Of a stretch of 64,000 bases of DNA, positions 1 through 8,825 are shown piece after piece. Positions within the stretch are counted from its first letter, which is position 1; every line of letters begins with the position of its first letter. The stretch comes from Ignavibacteria bacterium (lineage in GTDB: Bacteria; Bacteroidota; Ignavibacteria; Kapaibacteriales; Kapaibacteriaceae): assembly GCA_947495975.1 (NCBI GenBank), contig CANMBE010000012.1, positions 26,982-90,981 on the forward strand, given 5' to 3'. The notes under the pieces were generated by a model that was given only the letters and a program-made list of their open reading frames with translations, was not told where the DNA came from and did no database searches. The position numbers and the translations under genes are program-made.

Positions 1-342
1 CCTCATGGATATGAACTTGCACCTGAGTTTGTAGGTGGTGTAACAGTCACAAACGATCAAGACAGCGCACTTGCAGGGGCAGACTTTGTGTATGCAAAGA
101 ACTGGTCTGCATACGAACCATACGGTCAGATCCTTTCGAAGGACACATCGTGGACCATCACAGAAGAGAAGATGTTGCTCACGAACCGCGCTCAATTTAT
201 GCACTGCCTACCAGCACGTCGCAACATGATAGTAAGCGACGGCGTGCTTGATGGACCTCATTCAATCGTCTTACAGCAAGCAGCAAACCGCGTTGTATCT
301 GCGCAAACAGTGCTGTATTATTTGCTTAAGGGACTTCAGTGA
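1..342 (+). CDS. N-succinyl/N-acetylornithine carbamoyltransferase, 3' part
   Basis: This is the C-terminal 113 residues of a carbamoyltransferase that begins before the window; the frame is open from base 1 to the TGA at 340-342. The motif MHCLPARRN followed by a conserved SDGVLDGP and an AANR stretch is the C-terminal part of the aspartate/ornithine carbamoyltransferase fold. The wording is closest to the succinylornithine or acetylornithine type known from Bacteroidota, which transfers carbamoyl to an N-acylated ornithine in arginine synthesis. It sits in an arginine operon next to argB, an M20 deacylase and argH, as expected for the acylated route. The stop overlaps the GTG start of argB. 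The substrate-discriminating residues lie upstream and cannot be seen, so acetyl versus succinyl is open. Confidence 0.85.
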   Translation, partial: PHGYELAPEFVGGVTVTNDQDSALAGADFVYAKNWSAYEPYGQILSKDTSWTITEEKMLLTNRAQFMHCLPARRNMIVSDGVLDGPHSIVLQQAANRVVSAQTVLYYLLKGLQ

Positions 343-1106
343 CCTACGTTGTCAAGATTGGCGGCGCCATTGTTGACGATGAATCGTCACTCAATCTTGT
401 GCTCGATCGTTGCGCAGCGCTCGATAAACCCTTCGTACTTGTGCACGGTGGCGGTAGGGTAGCATCAACACTTGCCGATGAATTGGGCATCGAACAAACA
501 ATAGTAGATGGCAGAAGAATAACTAATGTAGATACGCTGCGCATTGTGACGATGGTCTATGCAGGTCTGATCAACAAAAACATTGTCGCAAAGCTTCAGG
601 CAAGGGGCATTCAGAACATAGGCATGACTGGTGCAGACGCCAATCTCGTGAGAGCGCATCGGCGTATACATCCAACAATCGACTTTGGATTTGTAGGCGA
701 TATCGATGAAGTGCATGTTGATGTTTTGACGATGTTGCTCAGCAACGGTATAAGCGTTGTTGTTGCGCCTCTTACCCATGACGGAGAGGGAGGACTGTTG
801 AATACCAATGCCGATACGATGGCTGCGAGCATTGCCATGAGTCTACAAACAAAAGTAGAATCAGACGTTCAGTTACGATACCTCTTTGAACACCCTGGTG
901 TGATGCAAGATATCGGCAACACTGATTCGGTTATCCCACTTGTGCACGCAGCAGACGTTGCCGCACTGACAGCCAATGGCATAATTGACACGGGTATGTT
1001 GCCAAAGATCACAAATGCAGTTGATGCAGCGCGGGTGGGAATTGATGTGCGCATTCAACATGTATCAGCGCTAGGAACGATTTCAGGAACGCACATCTTA
1101 TGTTAG
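339..1106 (+). CDS. argB: N-acetylglutamate (acylglutamate) kinase ArgB
   Basis: The 255-aa product is an amino-acid kinase family protein that phosphorylates N-acylglutamate in the second step of arginine synthesis. The N-terminus has the catalytic lysine and glycine pair (K6, G8-G9) and an HGGG loop at residues 36-39. The MTGADAN stretch near residue 105 and an N-x-NADT-like segment near residue 167 fit the family. Length is normal for ArgB. The start is GTG at 339, overlapping the carbamoyltransferase stop (GTGA), which implies translational coupling. Its stop overlaps the next gene by 7 bp. If the upstream enzyme uses succinylornithine, this kinase would act on succinylglutamate; that is inference. 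Confidence 0.93.
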   Translation: MTYVVKIGGAIVDDESSLNLVLDRCAALDKPFVLVHGGGRVASTLADELGIEQTIVDGRRITNVDTLRIVTMVYAGLINKNIVAKLQARGIQNIGMTGADANLVRAHRRIHPTIDFGFVGDIDEVHVDVLTMLLSNGISVVVAPLTHDGEGGLLNTNADTMAASIAMSLQTKVESDVQLRYLFEHPGVMQDIGNTDSVIPLVHAADVAALTANGIIDTGMLPKITNAVDAARVGIDVRIQHVSALGTISGTHILC

Positions 1107-2155
1107 AGCTACTATCGCTTCTTACCTCAACACCTTCTTTTAGTAGGCAAGAGGGGGCTACAGCAGATATCATCGAAGCAGTTCTGCAGGAGGCTGGCGT
1201 TGTTGTAGAGCGATATGGAAACAACGTTGTTGCATGGAGTGGCTCTCCTTCCATGCCGGTTTTGTTGCTCAATTCCCATCATGACACAGTAAAGCCAGGG
1301 GCTGGGTGGACACATAATCCGCACGCGCCCGTGCATGTTGATGGCAAACTTATCGGCCTCGGTAGCAATGATGCTGGCGGTGCACTGGTGATGATGATTG
1401 CAGCATTCCTTCACTTCCACAATCGCATCGATCTGCCGTATTCGCTGTGTTTTGCTGCAACGGCAGAAGAAGAAGTGAGTGGCGAGAATGGAATGGCATT
1501 GTTGACTCGTAATGTATTTGTAAAACGTCCAATTGATATTGCCATCGTTGGTGAGCCAACAGGAATGCAGATGGCCGTTGCTGAAAAAGGGCTCATGGTG
1601 CTTGATTGTGTTGTGCGTGGCAGGACGGGTCATGCTGCGCGCAATGAAGGTGTAAATGCATTGTATGCCGCTCTCAATGACATTGAATGGTTCCGTAATC
1701 ATCGCTTTGAGCGCACATCGCCCGTGCTTGGCAACGTAAAGATGACCGTAACACAAATCGATGCTGGTTCCCAGCATAACGTTGTGCCAGACAATTGTCA
1801 TTTTGTAGTGGACGTGCGCGTGACTGATGTGTACACAAACGAGGAAGTGCTCGAAGAGATTAAGCGTCATGTAGCATGCGAGATTACACCGCGTTCGATG
1901 CACTTAGCCCCCTCATCAATTCCGATGGATCATCCTCTTGTAGTAACGGGAATTGAAATGGGGTTAACCACATATGGCAGCCCTACAATGTCTGATCAAT
2001 CACTCCTACCGCTTGGTGTTCCTTCAATGAAAATTGGACCTGGCGATTCAGCGCGTTCGCATACACCCGATGAATGGCTTGGCGTGCAAGAGCTAGAGCA
2101 AGGAATATCTACGTTTATACGATTGTTAGACACAATGATGCAGAGGTTGTCATGA
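1100..2155 (+). CDS. M20 family acylornithine/acylcitrulline deacylase (ArgE-like)
   Basis: The 351-aa product is a zinc peptidase-family M20 deacylase. Metal-site motifs are visible: HHDTV with H60 and D62, NDAGG with bridging D91, AEEE near residues 122-125, GEPTG near 151, and a later histidine in the SHTPDEW stretch. In this operon it should remove the acyl group from N-acylcitrulline or N-acylornithine before argininosuccinate is made. It is somewhat shorter than E. coli ArgE and resembles the ArgE/DapE-like proteins of Bacteroidota arginine operons. It overlaps argB by 7 bp and argH by an ATGA junction. A DapE-like substrate is a less likely alternative because of the neighbours. Confidence 0.85.
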   Translation: MLELLSLLTSTPSFSRQEGATADIIEAVLQEAGVVVERYGNNVVAWSGSPSMPVLLLNSHHDTVKPGAGWTHNPHAPVHVDGKLIGLGSNDAGGALVMMIAAFLHFHNRIDLPYSLCFAATAEEEVSGENGMALLTRNVFVKRPIDIAIVGEPTGMQMAVAEKGLMVLDCVVRGRTGHAARNEGVNALYAALNDIEWFRNHRFERTSPVLGNVKMTVTQIDAGSQHNVVPDNCHFVVDVRVTDVYTNEEVLEEIKRHVACEITPRSMHLAPSSIPMDHPLVVTGIEMGLTTYGSPTMSDQSLLPLGVPSMKIGPGDSARSHTPDEWLGVQELEQGISTFIRLLDTMMQRLS

Positions 2156-3432
2156 AGCTGTGGGATAAAGGCACACCAATCGATGAAGTGATGGAATCCT
2201 TCACTGTTGGCAATGACAGAGAGATAGATGTGCGTCTTGCGAGATGGGACGTTGTTGGCTCTCTCGCACATGCAGAGATGCTTGGATCTGTTGGTCTCAT
2301 TTCAAATGATGACCGTCTGGCACTTATTCGAGAGCTAGGTCTACTTCTTGCATCAATTGATGCGAATGGCTTTGTTATTGATGATGATAGCGAAGATGTG
2401 CACTCGCAGGTAGAGAAGCATCTCATTGAGAAACTTGGTAACGTGGGGAAGAAGATTCATACCGGACGCAGTCGCAATGACCAGGTTTTGGTTGACATCA
2501 AACTATTCCTGCGGCACGAGCTACGCACGTTGCGCTCCTCCACACGGGAAGCTGCAATGCTATTTCTTGACCTTGCTGAGAAGCACGAAAACATTCTCAT
2601 GCCTGGCTACACACACTACCAGATTGCCATGCCATCGAGTTTTGGCCTCTGGTTTGCGGGATATGCAGAAGCGCTCACAGAGGACATGCGTGTGCTCGAT
2701 ATGGCCATTGATGCAGCAAATGCAAACCCCCTTGGAAGTGCAGCTGGTTATGGCACGCAACTCCCATTAGATAGAGATGTAACAACACGTGCATTAAACT
2801 TTGACCGCGTACATGTCACGAGCACCTTTGCCCAGATGTCTCGTGGCCGTACTGAAAAACTTGCTGCAGTTGCGATTGCACAAGTAGCTTCAACAGTTGC
2901 GCGATTTGCGGCCGACGTAGTGCACTATGCAAGCCAGAATTTTAGATTCATCAAACTTCCTGATGCGTTCACAACGGGTTCAAGCATTATGCCGCATAAG
3001 AAGAATCCAGATGTGTTTGAAGTTCTTCGTGCGCGCTGCAACAGACTTCAGTCAGTTCCTACGGAGATCGGTTTTGTTCTGACAAACCTACCGTCTGGAT
3101 ATCACAGAGATCTGCAGTTCATTAAGGATCGAATTGTGCCGGCCATCGATGAGCTCACATTAATACTTCGTGTGCTTACACATGTTGCGCCCCATATTCA
3201 ACCAATCGATGACATTCTAGAGAACGGTATGTATCAACATCTTTTCAGCGTTGATCGCGTAGACGAGCTGGTGCGCTCTGGCGTGCCTTTTCGCGATGCA
3301 TATCGTCAGGTTGCGCAAGAGATTAGTGATGGGGCAATCATGCGCCCCTTGCCATCAACAAATCAGAATGAGCGTTCAGCCCTCGGCAGCATAGGCAATG
3401 TTGGAATTGCGGATTTGCGCAAGCGTTTGTAG
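2152..3432 (+). CDS. argH: Argininosuccinate lyase ArgH
   Basis: The product (426 aa from this start) cleaves argininosuccinate to arginine and fumarate, the last step of the pathway. The fumarase/aspartase superfamily signature GSSIMPHKKNPD lies at about residues 276-287, and TGRSRNDQ occurs near residue 104. An upstream in-frame start at 2074 would add 26 arginine-rich residues inside the preceding gene. I chose the ATG at 2152 because it forms an ATGA overlap with the upstream stop and begins directly before the conserved KLWDKG segment. It is the last gene of the arginine operon; the next gene converges on it after about 50 bp with no clear terminator hairpin. Confidence 0.94.
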   Translation: MKLWDKGTPIDEVMESFTVGNDREIDVRLARWDVVGSLAHAEMLGSVGLISNDDRLALIRELGLLLASIDANGFVIDDDSEDVHSQVEKHLIEKLGNVGKKIHTGRSRNDQVLVDIKLFLRHELRTLRSSTREAAMLFLDLAEKHENILMPGYTHYQIAMPSSFGLWFAGYAEALTEDMRVLDMAIDAANANPLGSAAGYGTQLPLDRDVTTRALNFDRVHVTSTFAQMSRGRTEKLAAVAIAQVASTVARFAADVVHYASQNFRFIKLPDAFTTGSSIMPHKKNPDVFEVLRARCNRLQSVPTEIGFVLTNLPSGYHRDLQFIKDRIVPAIDELTLILRVLTHVAPHIQPIDDILENGMYQHLFSVDRVDELVRSGVPFRDAYRQVAQEISDGAIMRPLPSTNQNERSALGSIGNVGIADLRKRL

Positions 3433-3484
3433 GTGGATGAGCCTTGAGTTCTACGATAGACTCTTTGAGAAACTTTTTGAGAAG

Positions 3485-4084
3485 CTACACTCTGATTTTC
3501 TTTACAAGAATGACATTCACCACCAGTGCTACCACTGCTCCTAACAAGCCCCCTGCAATAACATCGCTTAGGTAGTGAGCATTGATCGCTAAGCGCCCAA
3601 GTGCGATGGCAATACCGATGCTCCAGAACAACCAGCGTAGATGCGGGTAGATTGCAGAGCCCGAGATCGCAATCGCAAGACCTGTCGTAGCATGTCCTGA
3701 TGGAAAGCTATTCCAGATGTATTCAATCTGAAAGCCAAAAACGTTCCACTGTGTGATGCCCTGTTGAATAAAAAGGGGCGGACGTGGCCTGCAAACAATC
3801 ACTTTGATAAGGTTTGCAAGAATACCAGATGCGGCAACACTAGCAAAGAGAGCCAGAAACTTGTACGCTATCGATCGTGTTGACCGCCACGTAATGGCAA
3901 TCATAATGATGCAATAAATCAGCACCCAATGTGACTTACCTGCCTCTTCTAGCCACGATCCAACGTTGCTCAACCACTCTGTTTGGTGCGCCTCAATCCA
4001 CATGGCAAGGGGCTGATCCATCCAAATAATGGAAGCAACAATCGTAAGTGCTGCAATTGCTGCGAGCAATAACTGACGGCTCAC
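3485..4084 (-). CDS. PAP2-family membrane phosphatase
   Basis: The 199-aa integral membrane protein carries the three PAP2 (type 2 phosphatidic acid phosphatase) motifs: K94 to R99-P100 (KVIVCRPRP), PSGH at 128-131, and R164 with H170 and D174. Several hydrophobic segments flank these, giving the usual bundle with an outward-facing active site. Family members dephosphorylate lipid phosphates or undecaprenyl pyrophosphate; the substrate here is not determinable. It starts at GTG 4084, overlapping the stop of the upstream VPS10-like gene (GTGA). It is therefore the third gene of the operon that begins behind the cobalamin riboswitch. A link between this phosphatase and B12 metabolism is only suggested by the operon. 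Confidence 0.88.
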   Translation of the reverse strand: MSRQLLLAAIAALTIVASIIWMDQPLAMWIEAHQTEWLSNVGSWLEEAGKSHWVLIYCIIMIAITWRSTRSIAYKFLALFASVAASGILANLIKVIVCRPRPPLFIQQGITQWNVFGFQIEYIWNSFPSGHATTGLAIAISGSAIYPHLRWLFWSIGIAIALGRLAINAHYLSDVIAGGLLGAVVALVVNVILVKKIRV

Positions 4085-7000
4085 TTTTTATCTGACTGTT
4101 TTGGAATCGCAGGCAAATCAAGTTGTTTGAATCTGACATTGAGCTCTTCGATCTGGGTTGATTCGATTCCCTTTAGCGCAGCGAGGTATCCATCAGCCTC
4201 TACTCGAAGGGTTTCAAAGAGATCGTACGTTTGTTGCGTCGGCTTTCTGTCTGCACTCGACGCAACACTCGCAAGCGATGCAATCTTGTTATTGAGTTTC
4301 ACTGGAAAATTCAACAAATCCTGAAACGCTTGTGCCTTCGTTTGCACAAGAGCGTTCTCTAACGTTGAAAGTGAATCTGCGATCTTCTTTGCAAGCGTAG
4401 ATATTTCTTTTGTGGTACTTGTATCAAGGCTCTTCCACTGCGCGGTAAGTCCACTAACACTTGAGCGTACTTCACGAAGACGCTTGATTGCCTTGTGTAC
4501 ATCTGTGAGCTTTGCATTGATGCGTTGGTGAAGATCAAACTGTGCTTGCAAATCTTCTTTGGGTGTAGTGAGGCGAGGATCCATTCGGAGCTCAAATGCA
4601 ACGGTCTGTGTATCAGCACCAAGGGTAAAGGTAGCAGTATATAGACCTGGCATTGCAGTGGGGCCTCCAGTGCCGCCAGCCCATAACAAGGCGCCCTCAA
4701 GCTCTTCGGCAGGTGGCCAACTCATGTTCCATGAGAATCTGTTGAGCCCCGTAAATAGAGTGAGGGCATCATCTGATACGCGATGAAGTGAATCTTGATG
4801 GAAGGATGTCTCTGATTTAAATGGCTCACCCTTGAGATCCTTAATGCTAGAAAACGTGATGATGCTATCGCCACGATCATTGCGAATAGTGACTCGCAAT
4901 TCTTTTGACGTGGTGTCGCTAAGTGAGTAGTTGAACAACACACCACTCGGAGCATTCTGCCCAACACTCATTGTAGAGCTGATCCAAGAGCCACCTGAAA
5001 CGCGATAGGCATGGCGAGGAGAATATGTGCTCAACAATCGCTTTGATGAGGCATCGTATTGATGGAGCGGCGTGAGATCATCGAGTATCCAGAATGACCG
5101 ACCATGCGTGCAGACGACGAGGTCTTTCTCTGTGGGATGCACTACTAAATCATGAATTGGTGTGGTTGGAAGATTCAACCGAAATCTGCTCCACGAGCTG
5201 CCACCATCAAAGGAAACGTAGAGTCCGCGCTCTGTGCCAGCATAGAGCAGCCCCTTTCGAAAGGGGTCTTCGCGCACAACTCGGACAAATGCACCGTTAG
5301 GAATACCTTTCGTGATGAGCGACCACGATGTTCCATTGTTGGTGGTCTTGTAGATATAGGGGGCATCATCTCCGTGCTTGTACCGATTGATTGCTGCATA
5401 TGCAGTGGCACCATCAAATGGTGACGGCTCAATAATGCTAATGAGTGATTCTTTTAATCCGCTCGGTGTTACGTTTAACCATGATGTTCCACTATTGGTG
5501 CTCACATGAATGAGCCCGCAGTCGCTGCCAGCCCACAGCGTGCCTTTTGCAACTGCTGATTCAGCAAACGTGAAGATGGTGTTGTACACTTCAACGCCAG
5601 TATTGTCCTTTGTGATTGGACCGCCAGAAGCAATTTGTTTTGTTGTGTCGTTACGCGTGAGGTCGGCGCTAATCTTTGCCCAGCTCATGCCTTCGTTTGT
5701 TGTGCGCCACACGTGCTGTGATGTAGTGTACATCACCGACGCATCATGTGGAGAAAACACAATGGGGAATGTCCACTGAAACCGTTCGCCGCGATCCTTA
5801 GCTCCTTCACCAATAGGATTATTGGGATAGACGGAGATGTCTTGCTCCTGATTGAGCTTCATCGACTTGCGACCAAGGTATCCTGAGTAGTTGCCACCAA
5901 ATGTGATGTCAGGATCTGTAGGATGCGGAATAACATATCCGCTTTCGAAACCTGCCACTGAATACCAATCACTTTTGTCAATGGACCAGCCACCAATGAC
6001 GCGGCTAGGAATGGAGCAGGTAGAGTTGTCCTGCTGGGCGCCATACAAACGATACGGAAAATGCTTGTCTACACTAACGTGATAGAATTGCGCCGTAGCA
6101 AGATCATCTTCGGTCCAGTGACGTCCACCATCTTCACTGACAACAGCGCCGCCATCATCACCAAGGATCATGCGCTTAGAATTTTTTGGATCAATCCATA
6201 GATCATGATGATCGCCATGATTTGAACCCATGCCGGAGAATGTTCTGCCGCCATCAATACTCTTGTGCCAGCCAACATTGAGAACGTAAACAACGTTAGC
6301 ATCGGTAGGATCGGCATATACGTGATTGAAGTACCATGGGCGCTGCCGTAGATCAGCAGAGGTGCTCGTGCGTTGCCAGGATTGTCCAGCGTCTGCGCTT
6401 CTAAACAATCCGCCATTCTCACCTTCAATCATAGCCCAGACAAGATTGCGTTGCACGCGCGACGCGTCAACATTAATCTTGCCGAGCGTGCCCTTTGGCA
6501 TCCCTGGGTTCTTCGTGATCTCTTTCCATGTTTCACCGCCATCAGTGCTCTTGAAGAGCCCCGATCCACTGCCGCCGCTGCTCATGCTATACGCGTTGCG
6601 ATATGCCTGCCAGAGCGAGGCGTAGATAATTCGCGGATTATTGGGATCCATTTTCAACGTCATACCACCGGTGCTGTCATTTCGGTAGAGCACCTTGCGC
6701 CAATTCTTTCCGCCATCAATACTCTTGAATATTCCGCGTTCTGCATTTGCAGTAAAGACGTTGCCCATGGATGATACCAGAACAACATCCGCATCTTCTG
6801 GGTGCACCACGATGTCCGCAACCATCTGTGCGTTTGAGAGTCCGATGTGCTGCCACGTATTACCACCATCGTTGCTGCGATACACGCCGTCACCAGGCGA
6901 GATGTTGCCACGAATATCTGTTTCGCCCATACCCACATAGACAATATTTGGGTCGGAAGGGGCTATGCAGATCACACCAACACTAGACGTGTTAAACGTT

Positions 7001-7257
7001 GTATCTGAAACCGCACGCCATGTCTCGCCGCCATCTTCAGTCTTCCATACACCGCCACCCGTTGCCCCAAAATAATAGGTGGAAGGCAAATCCGAATGTC
7101 CTGCAACTGCTAACGACCTGCCGGCGCGATACGGACCGATGTTTCGGAATTGCATAGACCGAAAGGCAACGTGGAGCTCAGCGCTTGATGGGGTAGTCTG
7201 TGCAGAGAGTGATGGAACAAGGAAAATGAAGGCGAGACAAGCGGCGGCAAAATTCAT
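4081..7257 (-). CDS. Secreted VPS10/sortilin-like BNR-repeat protein
   Basis: A 1058-aa exported protein with a signal peptide of about 19 residues ending in SLSAQ. About eleven Asp-box/BNR motifs of the type S-x-D-G-G-x-T-W are spread over roughly residues 70-720 (for example TEDGGETW, SNDGGNTW, STDGGETW), which indicates beta-propeller blades as in VPS10/sortilin and sialidase-like proteins. The last 200 residues are charged and probably helical or coiled coil. No clear T9SS sorting domain is seen at the C-terminus. Large proteins of this type are common in Bacteroidota and Acidobacteriota, mostly without known function. It starts at an ATGA overlap with the upstream propeller gene and ends overlapping the PAP2 gene, so the three are translationally coupled. 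Confidence 0.85.
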   Translation of the reverse strand: MNFAAACLAFIFLVPSLSAQTTPSSAELHVAFRSMQFRNIGPYRAGRSLAVAGHSDLPSTYYFGATGGGVWKTEDGGETWRAVSDTTFNTSSVGVICIAPSDPNIVYVGMGETDIRGNISPGDGVYRSNDGGNTWQHIGLSNAQMVADIVVHPEDADVVLVSSMGNVFTANAERGIFKSIDGGKNWRKVLYRNDSTGGMTLKMDPNNPRIIYASLWQAYRNAYSMSSGGSGSGLFKSTDGGETWKEITKNPGMPKGTLGKINVDASRVQRNLVWAMIEGENGGLFRSADAGQSWQRTSTSADLRQRPWYFNHVYADPTDANVVYVLNVGWHKSIDGGRTFSGMGSNHGDHHDLWIDPKNSKRMILGDDGGAVVSEDGGRHWTEDDLATAQFYHVSVDKHFPYRLYGAQQDNSTCSIPSRVIGGWSIDKSDWYSVAGFESGYVIPHPTDPDITFGGNYSGYLGRKSMKLNQEQDISVYPNNPIGEGAKDRGERFQWTFPIVFSPHDASVMYTTSQHVWRTTNEGMSWAKISADLTRNDTTKQIASGGPITKDNTGVEVYNTIFTFAESAVAKGTLWAGSDCGLIHVSTNSGTSWLNVTPSGLKESLISIIEPSPFDGATAYAAINRYKHGDDAPYIYKTTNNGTSWSLITKGIPNGAFVRVVREDPFRKGLLYAGTERGLYVSFDGGSSWSRFRLNLPTTPIHDLVVHPTEKDLVVCTHGRSFWILDDLTPLHQYDASSKRLLSTYSPRHAYRVSGGSWISSTMSVGQNAPSGVLFNYSLSDTTSKELRVTIRNDRGDSIITFSSIKDLKGEPFKSETSFHQDSLHRVSDDALTLFTGLNRFSWNMSWPPAEELEGALLWAGGTGGPTAMPGLYTATFTLGADTQTVAFELRMDPRLTTPKEDLQAQFDLHQRINAKLTDVHKAIKRLREVRSSVSGLTAQWKSLDTSTTKEISTLAKKIADSLSTLENALVQTKAQAFQDLLNFPVKLNNKIASLASVASSADRKPTQQTYDLFETLRVEADGYLAALKGIESTQIEELNVRFKQLDLPAIPKQSDKK

Positions 7258-8510
7258 CGCATAAGAGTTATGGCAGACGTTCCGTCAGAGACCACGTATA
7301 CGCCGTGCGTGAGAGAAGAAATATCAATCGTGTTTGAACCCGAATCTACGATCTGCGCGTCAGTTCTTCTACCATCTATTGCAGTAATCGTGATCTGATT
7401 GTGGAAATCACGGGGCAGCACAACTCTATTCGTTGAAGCAATGATGGCTTTTGGGGTATTGATAACAAAAGGGTCATCATTGACCGAAACGGCCTGAGTA
7501 AGATCGTAGACTGCAACGTTGCGCTCCGCAGAATAGCCCCCTGCAACAAACGCCCGTGTAACCCAGAGGTCTGTGCCATTGATTGCAATGCCTTCTGGCT
7601 TGGCATCGAGGGTAATGGATCCCACTCGCCTGCCGGTTGAAATATCAAAGACGCGCACATCGCCCGTAAAGGTGGACACGTAGAGTCGACCATTGTTGAC
7701 GACAGATTCTCGTGGCCCATCATAACCAGATGTTCCAACTAGAATTGTATCAACTGCTTCGGTAGTAAACAGGTTTATAACTACAATCCAATGAGAACCG
7801 TTAACAGTGATATAGGCACTGTCTCCGCTTACACAAAAGTGGTTGGGGGTGGCACCCACAGCATGAGATGTGAGCCCAGCACCCAGAACTGACTCTTTCC
7901 AGATGTCGAAGACACCAGTGGGTTGACCAAAATCTCCTTCACTAAGAACGAGGAGACCCTGTGCATTTGTTGACGTTAGAAACCGACCAGATTGCTGAGG
8001 GTTGGTCCCAGCCTGATACACAACCGTATCTCCTGTGGCCAACGTAACCTGCACTACTGACCCTGGATCAGTGTACGAGGGACGCTGGCTAACATAGATA
8101 GCGCTCCCATCTAACGTAGAAGAAACGGCAAACACAAGTCCATTGTATACAACTCCAATACGTTCCTGTGACTCAAGAGAAAACTGTTCAACAGTATTAT
8201 CTACGCCAACAAAGAGAAGCTTCGCCGTTTCCGAAATACCCATACGCGAAGCGGTTACCTCAGCCCACGGAAACGTATATGATCGCAGTGGTTGTAGGGT
8301 TGAAGGGTCAATCTGCACCCATGTTGCCCGAGCATCCCCGTCATCTTGAGTCCCATTAAAATTTACATCTACACGTGCACAAAACACGTGCATGATCCCA
8401 CCGGCTCGCACAATGCTTAACGGTGATGGCGGAGTTTGTGCAACTCGTTGCGCAGTGAGAGAAACGATGCCACAGAGGCATGCAATAGCAAACAGGAGAA
8501 GGTCACGCAT
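7254..8510 (-). CDS. Secreted YncE-like beta-propeller with T9SS-like C-terminus, under B12 riboswitch
   Basis: The product (418 aa from this start) has a signal peptide ending near SLTAQ. A series of repeats of about 45 residues follows (phrases such as GSAIYVSQ, DSAYITVNGSHWIVVINL, GRLYVSTFTGDVRVFDI), typical of YncE/YVTN seven-bladed propellers. The last 80 residues end in GVYVVSDGTSAITLMR, like a type A T9SS sorting domain. ATGs at 8531 and 8522 are also in frame. I chose 8510 because GGAG lies 7 nt upstream. The gene lies directly downstream of a cobalamin riboswitch, so it is probably repressed by B12. By analogy with the surface B12-binding propeller BtuG of Bacteroides, it may be an extracellular cobalamin binder. 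That function is inference, and no BtuG homology was tested. Confidence 0.8.
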   Translation of the reverse strand: MRDLLLFAIACLCGIVSLTAQRVAQTPPSPLSIVRAGGIMHVFCARVDVNFNGTQDDGDARATWVQIDPSTLQPLRSYTFPWAEVTASRMGISETAKLLFVGVDNTVEQFSLESQERIGVVYNGLVFAVSSTLDGSAIYVSQRPSYTDPGSVVQVTLATGDTVVYQAGTNPQQSGRFLTSTNAQGLLVLSEGDFGQPTGVFDIWKESVLGAGLTSHAVGATPNHFCVSGDSAYITVNGSHWIVVINLFTTEAVDTILVGTSGYDGPRESVVNNGRLYVSTFTGDVRVFDISTGRRVGSITLDAKPEGIAINGTDLWVTRAFVAGGYSAERNVAVYDLTQAVSVNDDPFVINTPKAIIASTNRVVLPRDFHNQITITAIDGRRTDAQIVDSGSNTIDISSLTHGVYVVSDGTSAITLMR

Positions 8511-8578
8511 AGCGTGCTCCATATGATTCAACTGCCATGATGCGTGGCGGAGGGGCGCAGCGGCCCCAAGTATATAAT

Positions 8579-8767
8579 CGATGTGGCAGGTCTTCCGGCT
8601 CGGGCGTCATCCTTCCCATTCGCCTTCCCGTGCTGCGTCATCAACAACAGTACAGTGGCTTGCCCTAGAGGGGCTAGAACGGGTCGTCAGCCGTTACGGC
8701 GGCGCAACCGCGCACGATTTACACGTGCTTCCCTCACAGCACCGCTTTGATAGCGGCGACCACATCG
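8579..8767 (-). promoter_or_regulatory. Cobalamin (B12) riboswitch
   Basis: Read on the minus strand, the RNA is closed by a perfect 8-bp P1 stem, CGATGTGG (8767-8760) with CCACATCG (8586-8579). Inside are the class hallmarks in order: a GGTGCTGTGAGGGAA segment, a GCGGTTGCGCCGCC stem, the conserved GCCACTG (the reverse complement CAGTGGC lies near 8653-8659), a GGGAAGG segment, and the 3' signature GCCGGAAGACCTGCC. The layout and order match the AdoCbl-type cobalamin riboswitch. It is followed by a GGGGC/GCCCC hairpin and then the GGAG ribosome site of the downstream propeller gene, so control may act on translation or by attenuation. Confidence 0.93.
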
Positions 8768-8773
8768 GGAGCG

Positions 8774-8781
8774 CGAATATA
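8774..8781 (-). promoter_or_regulatory. Predicted -7 element of the riboswitch transcript
   Basis: TATATTCG on the minus strand matches the Bacteroidota -7 consensus TAnnTTTG at 7 of 8 positions or better. It ends 6 nt before the first base of the riboswitch P1 stem, so transcription would begin almost exactly at the aptamer. Confidence 0.5.
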
Positions 8782-8814
8782 CATCACGCAGGTGCACGCT
8801 GTGGTGTTAGCCAT

Positions 8815-8822
8815 TACATTTG
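8815..8822 (+). promoter_or_regulatory. TAnnTTTG -7 element abutting the MFS start
   Basis: TACATTTG fully matches the Bacteroidota -7 consensus and ends 3 nt before the ATG at 8826. The mRNA is therefore predicted to be leaderless. This argues for the ATG at 8826 over the TTG at 8820, which lies inside the promoter element. Confidence 0.6.
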
Positions 8823-8825
8823 CAC

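Noticed and set aside
1127..1903. 258-aa minus-strand ORF opposite the M20 deacylase gene
   Set aside because: The product is cysteine- and histidine-rich with no family pattern, and the opposite strand encodes a clear enzyme with catalytic motifs. It is a shadow ORF.
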